This document shows, in pieces, positions 1-8,162 of a DNA stretch of 26,685 nt. This DNA comes from Alphaproteobacteria bacterium (GTDB taxonomy: Bacteria; Pseudomonadota; Alphaproteobacteria; UBA3830): NCBI GenBank assembly GCA_025998595.1, contig BNWE01000009.1, positions 1 through 26,685 on the forward strand, in the 5' to 3' direction. Position numbers and translations under genes: made by a program. Numbering within the stretch: the first letter of the stretch is position 1; every line of letters begins with the position of its first letter. The notes under the pieces were generated by a model. The model saw only the letters and a list, made by a program, of their open reading frames with translations, was not told the origin of the DNA and ran no database searches.

Positions 1-111
1 TGGGCAATGGCGATATATAAACTCAAAATTAACGGACAATGGCATATCTCCGAAATACCTCGAAAACTAAAAGATATTTTTGCGAAATTGAAGGTCGCCG
101 CCCTAACTTGA
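1..111 (+). CDS. Possible 3' end of an upstream gene (unrecognised)
   Basis: An open frame enters from the left edge and stops with TGA at 109-111, giving about 36 residues, basic and rich in Lys and Ile (ending KLKVAALT). An ATG lies at 7-9, but no ribosome binding site can be judged because the window starts here. Overlapping short inverted repeats straddle the stop (98-102 with 112-116; 103-108 with 117-122) with no T-run after them. I do not recognise the family; it could also be a chance open frame. Confidence 0.25.
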   Translation, partial: WAMAIYKLKINGQWHISEIPRKLKDIFAKLKVAALT

Positions 112-142
112 GGCGGAGTTAGCGTTCAAAATCAACATTAGC

Positions 143-187
143 AAAAAAACATTCTGCTGCACTCTATATTCCTGATATAATGCAGAA
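143..187 (-). terminator. Putative rho-independent terminator after miaA
   Basis: On the minus strand, 17 bases past the miaA stop, the hexamer at 182-187 pairs with 152-157. Inside it an imperfect AT-rich stem continues, and seven T follow (A-run 143-149 on the plus strand). It would end the hflK-hflC-degP-miaA transcript. The inner helix is imperfect, so confidence is moderate. Confidence 0.45.
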
Positions 188-204
188 ATAGCGTTGGCGT
201 ACCT

Positions 205-1155
205 TTAATCGGCGACAATCCCATTAATGCATGCGTTGCATGCCTCTAAAACGACACATTGGCCAAAGTCATTGAAGAATAGCGCTTCTTTCATTTGATT
301 CCTAAACCAAGTTGATTGACGTTTGGCGTATTGTCTGGTCCTCGTATGCATTTTTTCTATGCAATCTTGTAGGGATATCTCATTTCGAAGAAGCGAAGAT
401 ATTTCCTGATATCCAACTGCATTGGCCAAGGGACCGCTGTAATTCTCGTATCTTTTTACAAAATCTTCGACTTCTTCAATTGCTCCGTTTTGAATCATGG
501 AGCAGATTCTGTCGTAGCAAACCTGCTTTAATTTTTCGCGCTCCGGATTTAAAACGATAGCTACTGCATCTGTGCATGATATCCTATCCGACTTGGACCA
601 CCAGTGGGACAGTGGCTTTCCGGTAAATAGAGCGATTTCGTAGGCTCGGAGTAATCTTTGGGTATCGCCTTTGCTCACTAGTGATTCGACATCCATTTTT
701 TTTAACTCATCAAAGAATTGATCGCGTCCCACTTCGAGAAATCTATCGCGCACATTATTGCGGATTTCAGAGGGAATTTCCGGAATATCGACTATGCCGT
801 TCAGAAGTGCTTTCATGTAGAATCCAGTTCCGCCGCATATAATTGCTACGTTTTGCTCGGAATGTATGCGTTTTATTTCTTGGGTGGCCATTTCCCACCA
901 TAGAGCTATACTGCTGGAGTCATTAGGAGATAAAACTCCGAATAAATTATGTCTAACGCGCGCAAGATAATCGTCGGATGGAAAGGCTGTGAGGATCTTC
1001 AACTCATTGTACAGCTGCATTCCATCGGAATTGATTATCTCGGAACTAAGTCCATAATTTTTATTTAAAAAATCGGCTATTTTGATGGCCAAAAAGCTCT
1101 TGCCAGACGCCGTTGGTCCAGCTACAAAAATCAGTCGGGAATGCGGAAACGACAC
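205..1155 (-). CDS. miaA: tRNA dimethylallyltransferase MiaA
   Basis: Transfers a dimethylallyl group from DMAPP to N6 of A37 in tRNAs reading UNN codons, the first step of ms2i6A formation in the cytoplasm. The 316-residue protein has the usual length. Visible motifs are the P-loop GPTASGKS (13-20), the SDGMQLY segment (43-49, the usual D-S-M-Q-x-Y region), GGTGFY (108-113), and a C-terminal half with RLLRAYEI and TRQYAKRQ-type tRNA-binding segments. The start is GTG at 1153-1155, immediately after the TAG of degP with zero spacing. A good AGAAGGAAG Shine-Dalgarno lies inside the last degP codons and supports GTG. It is the last gene of the hflKC-degP operon, so translation is probably coupled. 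Confidence 0.96.
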   Translation of the reverse strand: MSFPHSRLIFVAGPTASGKSFLAIKIADFLNKNYGLSSEIINSDGMQLYNELKILTAFPSDDYLARVRHNLFGVLSPNDSSSIALWWEMATQEIKRIHSEQNVAIICGGTGFYMKALLNGIVDIPEIPSEIRNNVRDRFLEVGRDQFFDELKKMDVESLVSKGDTQRLLRAYEIALFTGKPLSHWWSKSDRISCTDAVAIVLNPEREKLKQVCYDRICSMIQNGAIEEVEDFVKRYENYSGPLANAVGYQEISSLLRNEISLQDCIEKMHTRTRQYAKRQSTWFRNQMKEALFFNDFGQCVVLEACNACINGIVAD

Positions 1156-2646
1156 CTAGGCTTCCTTCTGTCTCTTTAGGACTGGAGTTTTCTTTTTGGC
1201 AGCAGGCTTTGTGGAGTATTTTAATTTTATTGGTATGTAGAATTTTCTCGATTGTCCATCGCAGATATAGAAGGCTACATTTTTTGCTCTGGTATTCATG
1301 ATTCTCTGCAATTCCGACCTCAATTCCGCAATATTACCAATGAGCTGATGATTAACCTTGAGAATGACGCTTCCCACAGAAATATCATTTTTGGAATCAT
1401 CTGATCTGGCCACTAGAACTCCGTTCATATCTGCTGGAATATTAAAATGCTTTCTGATTTCCGGAGTTAGATTTGATACTCCCAGTGTGATGCTATCTAT
1501 TTCTTCGCAGGGAACGCTCTTCTTAACTGATATTTCATCATCTGCAGGCTCGGCTTTATCTTCGTCGTTTCTGGATCCTACTTTTATGCTGAGTTTCGTT
1601 TCCACACCATCTCTTACAATTTGGATTGGCACAACCTTATCAATTGGTAAATTGCTCAGCATATACTCCAAATTAGAATTTTCAGCGATATGATTATCGT
1701 TTACGGAAAGTAGAATGTCTCCAGATTGCACACCTGCCGCTATGGCTGGAGAGGCATTATCAACTTTTTGAATGACGCATCCAAAACGTCCCCCAAGGCC
1801 AAGCGCATCGGAAACACTTTTGTTGAATGGAGTTACATTAATTCCGAGCCAACTGCGTTTCATCTTGCCGTTTTTGCGCAATTGCTCAATGTCATGCTGA
1901 ATGATTTTCGATGGAATCGCGAAACTAATTCCAGTATTGCGAGCCCCATCGTAAAATATGATGGTTATCATTCCAACGACTCTTCCATCGCATGTACACA
2001 ATGGCCCTCCGGAATTCCCCTGATTTATAACGGCGTCATTCACCTGCATGTAGGGCACCAGATCTCCGCCACTTCCTAACTCTGCGATTTGTCCAGATAA
2101 ATCGCGTTCCTTATGGGATATTATTCCAAATGTTACGGTATTGTCATATACATATGGATTCCCAACGGCAAAAACTCCATCTCCCACTTCAATTGCATCT
2201 GAATCGGCGAATTTTACGCAGGGAAGCTTGGATTTAGGCTCAATTTTCAATAGAACGATGTCTGTTCTGTAATCAACGCCAATTATTTTGGCATCATACT
2301 CATCGCCATTTTGGACGATTACCCTGACTTTTTCGATGGAATTGTCCTGTATTTTCTGACGAGAACCGAGAACGTGACAATTGGTTACGACATAACCACT
2401 TTCATCAACAATAAATCCCGTACCATCCGGCTGCTCCCCCTTGAGATCATCCGCCGTATAGGAAAAAAATCTGTTGGTATCAGGATCACCACTATCTCCA
2501 TCATTTTTGGACACAACTACTATTTTTACAACGGAGCCGATAACGGCTTTCACGCCATTCTTAATTGAGAAAAAAGTTCCACTGCCACTGACAGCATAAC
2601 ACAAGCTGGATTCAAGCAGCAAAAACAACGCAAACATATGGCGCAT
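1156..2646 (-). CDS. degP: Periplasmic serine protease DegP/HtrA family
   Basis: Periplasmic protease/chaperone that degrades misfolded envelope proteins. The 496 residues begin with a signal peptide (about 1-19, hydrophobic FALFLLLESSLCYA). A trypsin-like domain follows with the triad His91 (TNCHV), Asp129 (TDIVLLKI) and Ser212 (QGNSGGPL). Two PDZ domains lie at about 268-355 and 385-475, and a Lys-rich tail ends the protein. This is the normal DegP/MucD architecture. It starts five bases after hflC ends, and hflK-hflC-degP is the standard alphaproteobacterial order, which fits joint envelope quality control. The ribosome binding site is weak (GGTGGA about 12 bases upstream), so translation may depend on coupling to hflC. 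Confidence 0.95.
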   Translation of the reverse strand: MRHMFALFLLLESSLCYAVSGSGTFFSIKNGVKAVIGSVVKIVVVSKNDGDSGDPDTNRFFSYTADDLKGEQPDGTGFIVDESGYVVTNCHVLGSRQKIQDNSIEKVRVIVQNGDEYDAKIIGVDYRTDIVLLKIEPKSKLPCVKFADSDAIEVGDGVFAVGNPYVYDNTVTFGIISHKERDLSGQIAELGSGGDLVPYMQVNDAVINQGNSGGPLCTCDGRVVGMITIIFYDGARNTGISFAIPSKIIQHDIEQLRKNGKMKRSWLGINVTPFNKSVSDALGLGGRFGCVIQKVDNASPAIAAGVQSGDILLSVNDNHIAENSNLEYMLSNLPIDKVVPIQIVRDGVETKLSIKVGSRNDEDKAEPADDEISVKKSVPCEEIDSITLGVSNLTPEIRKHFNIPADMNGVLVARSDDSKNDISVGSVILKVNHQLIGNIAELRSELQRIMNTRAKNVAFYICDGQSRKFYIPIKLKYSTKPAAKKKTPVLKRQKEA

Positions 2647-2651
2647 CGTAA

Positions 2652-3509
2652 TTATTTTCCACCCATTGCTCTAAAAAACTCGTTTTTCTGCGACAAAACG
2701 AAGGTCGTATTATTCTCCAGGAAAGACGAACGATAGGCCTCCAGCGATTGGAAAAACGCAAAAAATTCTTTGTCTTTGGAAAATGCTTCCACATATATTT
2801 TATTGGCTTCCAATTCGCCTTCAGCTATCAAAACCTGTACTTTTGTATCAGCTTCGGATTTGGCAATGTCATTATCCTTATCGGCGTTTGATTTTATAAT
2901 CTTGGACTCTTCTGCGCCTTTTGCTCTCGCTTCACGCGCCATTCTTTCCCTCTCGCTCTTCATTCTATTGCAGATGGCTTCGCTATTCTGTGGGGGAAGA
3001 TCTGTTTTCTTAATGCGTACATCCACAACATCTATCCCGAATCCTTTTGCGGCCGTATTCACCTCATCCCTGATTTTATTCATTGCGGAGATTCTAGTAT
3101 CCGAAAGCAAAGAAGGCAACCCCAGACCACCCAGAACACTGCTTAAACTGCCCAAAACCACTGGATTTAATCGAACAACCACTCCTCTCTCGTCGTAAAC
3201 CGTCTGATAAAACTTCAGTGGATCAGTAATTTTATATCTTCCGAAGGCATCTACCACTATTCTTTTTTTATCTCCGAGAGTTACCTCTAGAGCCTGCAAT
3301 TCTATGCTCATGAGACGATTATCGAAAACAATAACCTTCTCCAGCATTGGAATTTTTAAATGTAATCCAGGCTCTTTTATGACGCGAACCGGATCTCCCA
3401 GTCTAGTGACAACCACCTGTTGTATCTGATTGACAGTAAACAAACCATCTATAAAAACCAAAATCACAAGCGCAAGTAAAAAGACAATAGACATATTCTT
3501 GGTACTCAT
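2652..3509 (-). CDS. hflC: Protease modulator HflC
   Basis: SPFH/band-7 membrane protein that with HflK forms a large periplasmic cage around the FtsH protease and modulates it. The 285 residues carry an N-terminal transmembrane segment (about 7-24), then the band-7 domain with GDPVRVIKEPGLHLKIP, and a long charged helix (about 180-250, rich in Lys, Glu and Ala) typical of the family. The ATG overlaps the hflK stop by four bases (ATGA, 3506-3509), so the two are translationally coupled. Length and motifs are ordinary. Confidence 0.95.
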   Translation of the reverse strand: MSTKNMSIVFLLALVILVFIDGLFTVNQIQQVVVTRLGDPVRVIKEPGLHLKIPMLEKVIVFDNRLMSIELQALEVTLGDKKRIVVDAFGRYKITDPLKFYQTVYDERGVVVRLNPVVLGSLSSVLGGLGLPSLLSDTRISAMNKIRDEVNTAAKGFGIDVVDVRIKKTDLPPQNSEAICNRMKSERERMAREARAKGAEESKIIKSNADKDNDIAKSEADTKVQVLIAEGELEANKIYVEAFSKDKEFFAFFQSLEAYRSSFLENNTTFVLSQKNEFFRAMGGK

Positions 3510-4567
3510 ATCTGCGGCTCCTCTTTACTTTTTACTTTGTTTTTATTTATTTCCGTCAGCGGAAGATAGGAAACAGGTTTTATGTCGTCATCAACTATGA
3601 TTTTGTTCACGGACTTATAAACATCACGCATGGTATCAATGTATAATCTCTTGGAAACTATCTCTGGCGCCAATTTATATTGGGAATACGCAGACTTGAA
3701 TCGCTCCACTTCTCCGCGAGCTATTTCTATGATTTTCCTTTTTTTTGCCTCTCCGCCATTTAGCTTTTCCGCCACAAGTCCTCGAGTACGGGCACGGGTA
3801 TCACGATCATAGGCGTCAGCTTTGTTTTTTTCGCTCTGCTGCTCTGCTTGAGCTCGCTCCACATCCCGGAATGAGTCTATGACCGATGCTGGAGGCTCAA
3901 CTCTCTGCAGCTCTACTCGGAGAATTTCCACGCCGATCTTGTATTCGTCCATTAGAGCCTGTAGGCTTTCCCGGACTCTCTTTTGTATTTCTGCTCTGCC
4001 TTCTGTTTGCACAAAAGAAAACTGCGCTTGTCCTACTACCTCTCTCATGACGCTTTCGGCAACGGCTCTAACCGTGACATCCGGAGATTTCGCATTAAAC
4101 AGATATTCCTCAACGCCACCTTCTCTTATTTTCCATAAAACGCTGAAACTGATGTTGGCCAAATTCGAGTCACCGGTCAGCATGAGATTATCTTCCTGCT
4201 GGGATCCCAAGTCTATCTGATTTACGCTCGTAACATCCTGACGTATTACCTGTTCAAACGGATACGGCAGAATATATTGCAATCCGGGACCAACAGTTCT
4301 TACGCATCTACCAAATCGAAGTACAACGCCTCTTTCGTTGTGCTGCACCTGATAAAATCCCGAAGCAAAGTACAGCATGGCAATAGCTGCAGCTATAACG
4401 CCAAAGGAAATGGATTTTTTGCCCTTACCACCACCGTTGCCGCTCATCTTACCTACTTTTTTCTTTAGGTTATCGATTATATCAAACGGAAAACCATCAT
4501 CGGAACTTGATTTCCTCCACGGATCCTCGTCGTCGGGCGGTGTTCCCCAGGGATTTTTAGATGCCAT
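3506..4567 (-). CDS. hflK: Protease modulator HflK
   Basis: Partner of HflC in the FtsH-associated SPFH complex. The 353 residues have a cytoplasmic N-terminus starting NPWG and rich in Gly/Lys (about 1-50), a transmembrane segment (about 52-72), the band-7 domain beginning with NERGVVLRFG and GPGLQYILPYP, and a charged coiled region around 240-300 (RAQAEQQSEKNKADAYDRD). The start ATG has a clean TAGGAG ribosome binding site seven bases upstream. It is the first gene of the operon hflK-hflC-degP-miaA; its promoter should lie in 4568-4620, but no convincing pair of boxes was seen there. Confidence 0.95.
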   Translation of the reverse strand: MASKNPWGTPPDDEDPWRKSSSDDGFPFDIIDNLKKKVGKMSGNGGGKGKKSISFGVIAAAIAMLYFASGFYQVQHNERGVVLRFGRCVRTVGPGLQYILPYPFEQVIRQDVTSVNQIDLGSQQEDNLMLTGDSNLANISFSVLWKIREGGVEEYLFNAKSPDVTVRAVAESVMREVVGQAQFSFVQTEGRAEIQKRVRESLQALMDEYKIGVEILRVELQRVEPPASVIDSFRDVERAQAEQQSEKNKADAYDRDTRARTRGLVAEKLNGGEAKKRKIIEIARGEVERFKSAYSQYKLAPEIVSKRLYIDTMRDVYKSVNKIIVDDDIKPVSYLPLTEINKNKVKSKEEPQI

Positions 4568-4615
4568 AAAATACTCCTAAACAAATACTAAACGAGCTGC
4601 AATAGAATAGCATAG

Positions 4616-4658
4616 AAAAAGTGTCTGCGCCACCAGCCATGTCCGAGCCGGACTGGCG
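4616..4658 (-). terminator. Possible terminator of the aminotransferase operon (may act both ways)
   Basis: Between the aminotransferase stop and hflK, CGCCA (4628-4632) pairs with TGGCG (4654-4658), and inside it GTCCG (4641-4645) pairs with CGGAC (4649-4653) around a three-base loop; the left side carries an eight-base bulge. On the minus strand five T follow (4616-4620); on the plus strand a T-rich stretch also follows. The bulge and short T-run keep this tentative. Confidence 0.35.
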
Positions 4659-4710
4659 TTTTCTGTTTTGCTTCTGAAATGTATGCGCGTGTTATTTTCT
4701 GTGTTTTTCG

Positions 4711-5874
4711 TTAAGCCATTAGTGCCCGTGTTACAAACATCACCTCTTTTTCTGTAAGCTGTGTAAACAGAGGAATGGACAGGCATCTTGAGAAGAAAGC
4801 CTCGGTATTTTTTAGTGATATTTTCCCGTATTTGTGATAATAAAATGGATGCATGTGAATTGGACAATAGTACACCTGCGTTCCGACTCCTTCTTCTTTC
4901 ATTTTATTCATGAAATTATTTCTACCGATACCGGAGAAATCCATAAAAACGACATACAAGTGTCGAGCAGCCTTCGAATGGATGCTGTTTTTCAAAGGGG
5001 TTATCGTTCGTGATTCTGCAAACAACGAATCGTATAATTTTACGATGGATCTGCGTTTTTCTATGAATTTATCAAGTTTTTTCAATTGCCCAATTCCCAA
5101 TGCGCAGTTTATATCGCTGATGCGGAAATTATGTCCCAGCTGCTGGATTTCGTAATATCCCGGATAGGAGAGCTCTGGATTCTCAAAATCAGTCCTTTCC
5201 ATGGCGTGACTTCCCAGCAGTTTTATTTTTTTTGCATATTCGGAGTTGTTGGTGGTAACGGCACCGCCTTCGCCGGTCGTAATTGTCTTTGTCGGATGAA
5301 ATGAAAACGTCGTGATATCGCTAAATGCGTTGGAACCAACGGCATACTCATTTTTGCCGTCCAGATAGAACGAGCCAATGGCATGGGCGGCGTCTTCAAT
5401 TATTTTCAGATTGTATTTCTGGGCCAATTCCCAAATGTCCTTTAGGTTTTCGCATTGTCCTGCATAATGCACATTTACAATGGCTTTTATTTTTTGCACA
5501 TCATTGGTTTTGGCGAAATTTAAGATGGCTTCTTCTATTGTTGCCGCAGTCATGAGTCCGGTTTCGACGTCTACATCGGCAAATATGATGTCACCACCGA
5601 CATGTATGACGGTATTTGCAGTTGCAGAAAACGTAAGAGACGGAATCACGACGAAATCTCCGGGAGCAATACCCAACGCCCACACGGCCAAATGCAAAGC
5701 CGTCGTTCCATTGGAACATGCACAAACGTATTTGCTATTTGTTATTTTCGACAATTCACCCTCAAATAAACCAACGAATTTTCCGTTGGTGAGCATATCG
5801 CTATCTAGCGCTTCTTTTACCAGAAGAAAATCATTGTTGGAAAGTTCGTGCTTCGCATATGGTATGTAATTCAT
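4711..5874 (-). CDS. DegT/DnrJ/EryC1/StrS sugar aminotransferase, PseC-like
   Basis: PLP-dependent aminotransferase of the nucleotide-sugar/aminocyclitol type. The 387 residues show the fold-type I landmarks: SNGTTALHLA (54-63), EDAAHAIGS (160-168, with Asp161 for the PLP ring nitrogen), FSFHPTK (190-196, with Lys196 as Schiff-base lysine) and GEGGAV. HYAGQ, GSHAMER and the FRISDINCALG-IGQLKKLD-FIEKRR stretch resemble PseC (4-keto-UDP-GlcNAc-derived sugar aminotransferase) most closely. The ATG overlaps the preceding TIM-barrel gene by four bases (ATGA), so it is the third gene of the 7701-4711 operon. The exact substrate cannot be told from sequence; no other pseudaminic or legionaminic acid genes are in the window. 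Confidence 0.9.
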   Translation of the reverse strand: MNYIPYAKHELSNNDFLLVKEALDSDMLTNGKFVGLFEGELSKITNSKYVCACSNGTTALHLAVWALGIAPGDFVVIPSLTFSATANTVIHVGGDIIFADVDVETGLMTAATIEEAILNFAKTNDVQKIKAIVNVHYAGQCENLKDIWELAQKYNLKIIEDAAHAIGSFYLDGKNEYAVGSNAFSDITTFSFHPTKTITTGEGGAVTTNNSEYAKKIKLLGSHAMERTDFENPELSYPGYYEIQQLGHNFRISDINCALGIGQLKKLDKFIEKRRSIVKLYDSLFAESRTITPLKNSIHSKAARHLYVVFMDFSGIGRNNFMNKMKEEGVGTQVYYCPIHMHPFYYHKYGKISLKNTEAFFSRCLSIPLFTQLTEKEVMFVTRALMA

Positions 5875-6857
5875 AGAGTTAACTCCTGCATTTTTTTTAT
5901 TAGGTATCTAGCCTTGTTTCTTTTATCATAATCATCTTCCTGTATTTCAAGAACCACATGATGATCAGATGAACTCTTGCTTATATACGATAAGGCAGCA
6001 TAATACAAGTCTTCGGGAACGTCGCCTTCTTCCGGAAGCACACCTTCGGTGCAGTATTGATCGGTAAACGGTATAGCAATGCCTCTAAAAGCGGAAAAAT
6101 GCCAATGACGTACTGACCTAAACTTTTTTATGTCATCGTAGTCACAAGGACGCAAATTCGGCACCAGCGTGACGGTGGATCCGTTTTCTGCTTCGATTGT
6201 TGCATGGTATGCCGACTGTAATTGCAACGTTGAAGCGGAATCAAGATTAGTAAATGCCTGTGCTGCAAGCACCGTCACGCTGGCAGTGTAGAAGAAGTGG
6301 CATATGTCGACTACTGTACCAATGGATTCGTCCAATTCCATGAAATCTTCCGGATATATAAACAGAGGATCTATCTCTTTTCCATAATTGTCCATGATGA
6401 TCATGTTTTCCAGAGACAGCCATGTATTTTTGGAATCAGTCACGGAGTTTTTTACGCGAAACAACGCATCGGAAACACTCTTTCTACCGTCTGACAACGC
6501 GACCTCATCGGATTTACTCCAAGCGTCTATGGCTCTTATGTTATTGGAATGCACCACGACTCCAGCAAGTCCCAGATCACATGCGCGCGTATAAGCCTCC
6601 ACTAATTTTTCGAAAATCTCTTTTTCTTCGCAATAGTTTGAGTTATTTACGGGAAAATGAAAGCTTACGTTGGGAGGAGAAAAATGAGACACCGCTTCTT
6701 TTATGTTTTTCCAGGAAGTCGTCCAGTTTTCTCCAAATAAGTCTTCCCGATTGAAAAGTATCGCTTCGGCACATTGATTTCCAATGGCCTTCTCCATAAA
6801 CGGAATCTGATTGCGCAAAAAAGCCAAGAATGGTACAGAAATTTTAAAATTGAACAT
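5871..6857 (-). CDS. TIM-barrel protein, sugar isomerase/epimerase-like (xylose isomerase-like/AP endonuclease 2 fold)
   Basis: 328 residues from the chosen ATG (6855-6857). Alternating hydrophobic strands (KISVPF, VSFHFPV, LGLAGVVVHS, TWLSLENM, GTVVDICHFF, TLVPNLR) and an acidic end HHVVLEIQEDD look like the xylose isomerase-like TIM barrel used by sugar-phosphate isomerases and epimerases. Conserved Glu, Asp and His in ENM, VDICHF and LEIQED could bind a metal; this is inference. The frame is open 30 bases further upstream, but the chosen ATG has a GAG-type ribosome binding site and gives a 14-base overlap with the phosphatase gene; the other starts lack one. It overlaps the aminotransferase by four bases at its end. 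Specific activity unknown. Confidence 0.65.
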   Translation of the reverse strand: MFNFKISVPFLAFLRNQIPFMEKAIGNQCAEAILFNREDLFGENWTTSWKNIKEAVSHFSPPNVSFHFPVNNSNYCEEKEIFEKLVEAYTRACDLGLAGVVVHSNNIRAIDAWSKSDEVALSDGRKSVSDALFRVKNSVTDSKNTWLSLENMIIMDNYGKEIDPLFIYPEDFMELDESIGTVVDICHFFYTASVTVLAAQAFTNLDSASTLQLQSAYHATIEAENGSTVTLVPNLRPCDYDDIKKFRSVRHWHFSAFRGIAIPFTDQYCTEGVLPEEGDVPEDLYYAALSYISKSSSDHHVVLEIQEDDYDKRNKARYLIKKMQELTL

Positions 6858-7701
6858 TTGGTATCTCATTAAAAAAACAGGTACCATCTTTTATGGAAAT
6901 TTTTGCCTTTAATTCGCTGTGGATTTTTTTCACCACGGATTTTTCTCCGGACAACATGCTGCAAAAATTCTCACAAGTTGGATTATCGTTCATGTATATG
7001 ACTGTACTTCCTCCGGCTTCTCTTATTAGAAGAAACACCGGAAGTAAATCCCAAATGGCACAGGCGGCGTCGAATTTTGCAACAGCAGAACCATCAGCAA
7101 CCAGAGAATAGCCGAAGACGTCAGTATATGTTCTTGGAATAAAATTCCTTGGAACAGAGTCCATCTGCTGTATTACATATAGCCATTCGGTTCGTTGGGA
7201 TAACTCGAAAGTGTATAGATCGCTGTGACATATCACTGAAAAATTTTCCTCTCCTCTATTGGCTATGGAGATTTTTTGATTGTTTTTAAAGGCGCCGTTT
7301 CCTAGATAAGATATATAACGATCTTTGTAAACTGGAAAATACACCATGGACGCCAGTGGATTAATTCCATCAGCCAAAGTTAATGTGGATCCGTACAACC
7401 CAATATTGTTTTTAAAGGAAATTGTTCCATCGATGGGATCCATATACCATGTTAGCTCGTCGGTGATTTTTGTTTCTGACGTACAGCTTTCTTCGCCTAT
7501 GAATTTTATGTCCGGATATTTTTCACATAAAAAACATCGAATGTTTTCCTCTATCTCCTTTTCGAACTTCGAGCACAGACTGCCGTTCGCTTTTATGTCA
7601 AAAGTAGAAAGCGCGTGCTGTGCAATCATTCCATCATCTATGATCTGGATGCAAGACTCGAAAATTCTTTTGTCCATTATTTTTTGCATTGGAAACACCA
7701 T
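6844..7701 (-). CDS. Inositol monophosphatase family phosphatase
   Basis: Mg2+-dependent phosphatase of the IMPase/FIG superfamily (inositol-1-phosphatase, histidinol-phosphatase HisN, CysQ relatives). In 285 residues the metal-binding motifs are clear: IGEES (Glu70/Glu71), DPIDGT (88-93) and AIWDLLPVFLLIREAGG (metal Asp218). The usual TxxD in the first motif is replaced by SKFEKEIE, a modest divergence. The ATG at 7699-7701 sits about 25 bases from the predicted transcription start; a TTG three bases upstream is possible, and a start at MDKRIF further in cannot be excluded. First gene of the operon with the TIM-barrel and aminotransferase genes; probably dephosphorylates a cyclitol or sugar phosphate made or used by them. 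Confidence 0.85.
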   Translation of the reverse strand: MVFPMQKIMDKRIFESCIQIIDDGMIAQHALSTFDIKANGSLCSKFEKEIEENIRCFLCEKYPDIKFIGEESCTSETKITDELTWYMDPIDGTISFKNNIGLYGSTLTLADGINPLASMVYFPVYKDRYISYLGNGAFKNNQKISIANRGEENFSVICHSDLYTFELSQRTEWLYVIQQMDSVPRNFIPRTYTDVFGYSLVADGSAVAKFDAACAIWDLLPVFLLIREAGGSTVIYMNDNPTCENFCSMLSGEKSVVKKIHSELKAKISIKDGTCFFNEIPNVQF

Positions 7702-7732
7702 CAAAACAACTCAAGCTATTTTTCTAATATTC

Positions 7733-7761
7733 ATTATAATATCATCAGGAACTTCTTTCAA
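7733..7761 (-). promoter_or_regulatory. Promoter of the phosphatase/TIM-barrel/aminotransferase operon
   Basis: On the minus strand a TTGAAA -35 box (7756-7761) and a perfect TATAAT -10 box (7733-7738) are separated by 17 bases. Transcription would begin near 7726, giving an mRNA leader of about 25 bases. No operator-like repeat was seen around it. Confidence 0.75.
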
Positions 7762-8000
7762 TCTTCGCTTCGACATATGAATGGTTAGAAATTTTTTAGA
7801 TAGAAAAGAAGAAATGATTTTCGAGAGGAGGAGACTGAGAATTCATGAGGTTACCACAAAGCGGCTGCCATCGATAAATTCGATGGCATGAGTTGATTCT
7901 TCGTGATTTTTTAGAAAACAAAAACCAAAAAACTAGGTATCCGGGGACTCTTAATTGTTTCAATAATTAGCAAACGCTATATAAATCTTCCAATTAATCC
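7762..8000. other. Intergenic stretch with one perfect hairpin
   Basis: About 240 bases between the phosphatase operon promoter and the pilin stop. The only structure is a perfect 9-bp inverted repeat (7866-7874 with 7880-7888, five-base loop). On the plus strand six T follow about 16 bases later, and no T-run follows on the minus strand. A strong GAGGAGG-type sequence (about 7826) precedes a ten-codon ORF that ends in the hairpin. No gene follows on that strand, so no function is assigned. Confidence 0.4.
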
Positions 8001-8162
8001 TCAATTTAAGTTATCAGCTATTTGGTTAAGCTTGGTACTCATCCTATTACCTATGCTTTTCATGGCTGTTATTGCTACAATTGCTATTAAACTCGCGATT
8101 AGAGCATACTCAATGGCGGTAGCACCTTTTAAGCTTTTTAAGTTTCTAATTATACGAAACAT
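8001..8162 (-). CDS. Flp/Fap-type pilin (class IVb, Tad pilus family)
   Basis: A 53-residue protein: a short basic N-terminus (MFRIIRNLKSLKG, 1-13), then the Flp-family signature ATAIEYALIASLIAIVAI (14-31), a hydrophobic helix with the invariant Glu18-Tyr19 pair, then a polar tail to Asn53. In the family a prepilin peptidase (TadV/CpaA) cleaves after the Gly (Gly13 here) and the helix packs into a class IVb pilus. The start ATG has an AGGGG ribosome binding site seven bases away. Flp pilins are normally followed by tad/cpa assembly genes, but none is in this window, so this may be a lone pilin served by a distant cluster or a leftover. Identification rests on the unmistakable N-terminal helix. 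Confidence 0.88.
   Translation of the reverse strand: MFRIIRNLKSLKGATAIEYALIASLIAIVAITAMKSIGNRMSTKLNQIADNLN

Noticed and set aside
5871..6887. Upstream start of the TIM-barrel gene at 6887
   Set aside because: It would overlap the phosphatase by 44 bases and has no ribosome binding site; the ATG at 6857 is better supported.
7845..7880. Ten-codon leader peptide with a strong GAGGAGG site before a hairpin (attenuator-like)
   Set aside because: No gene lies downstream on that strand within reach; the next gene on the plus strand is grpE, more than 500 bases away with its own promoter.
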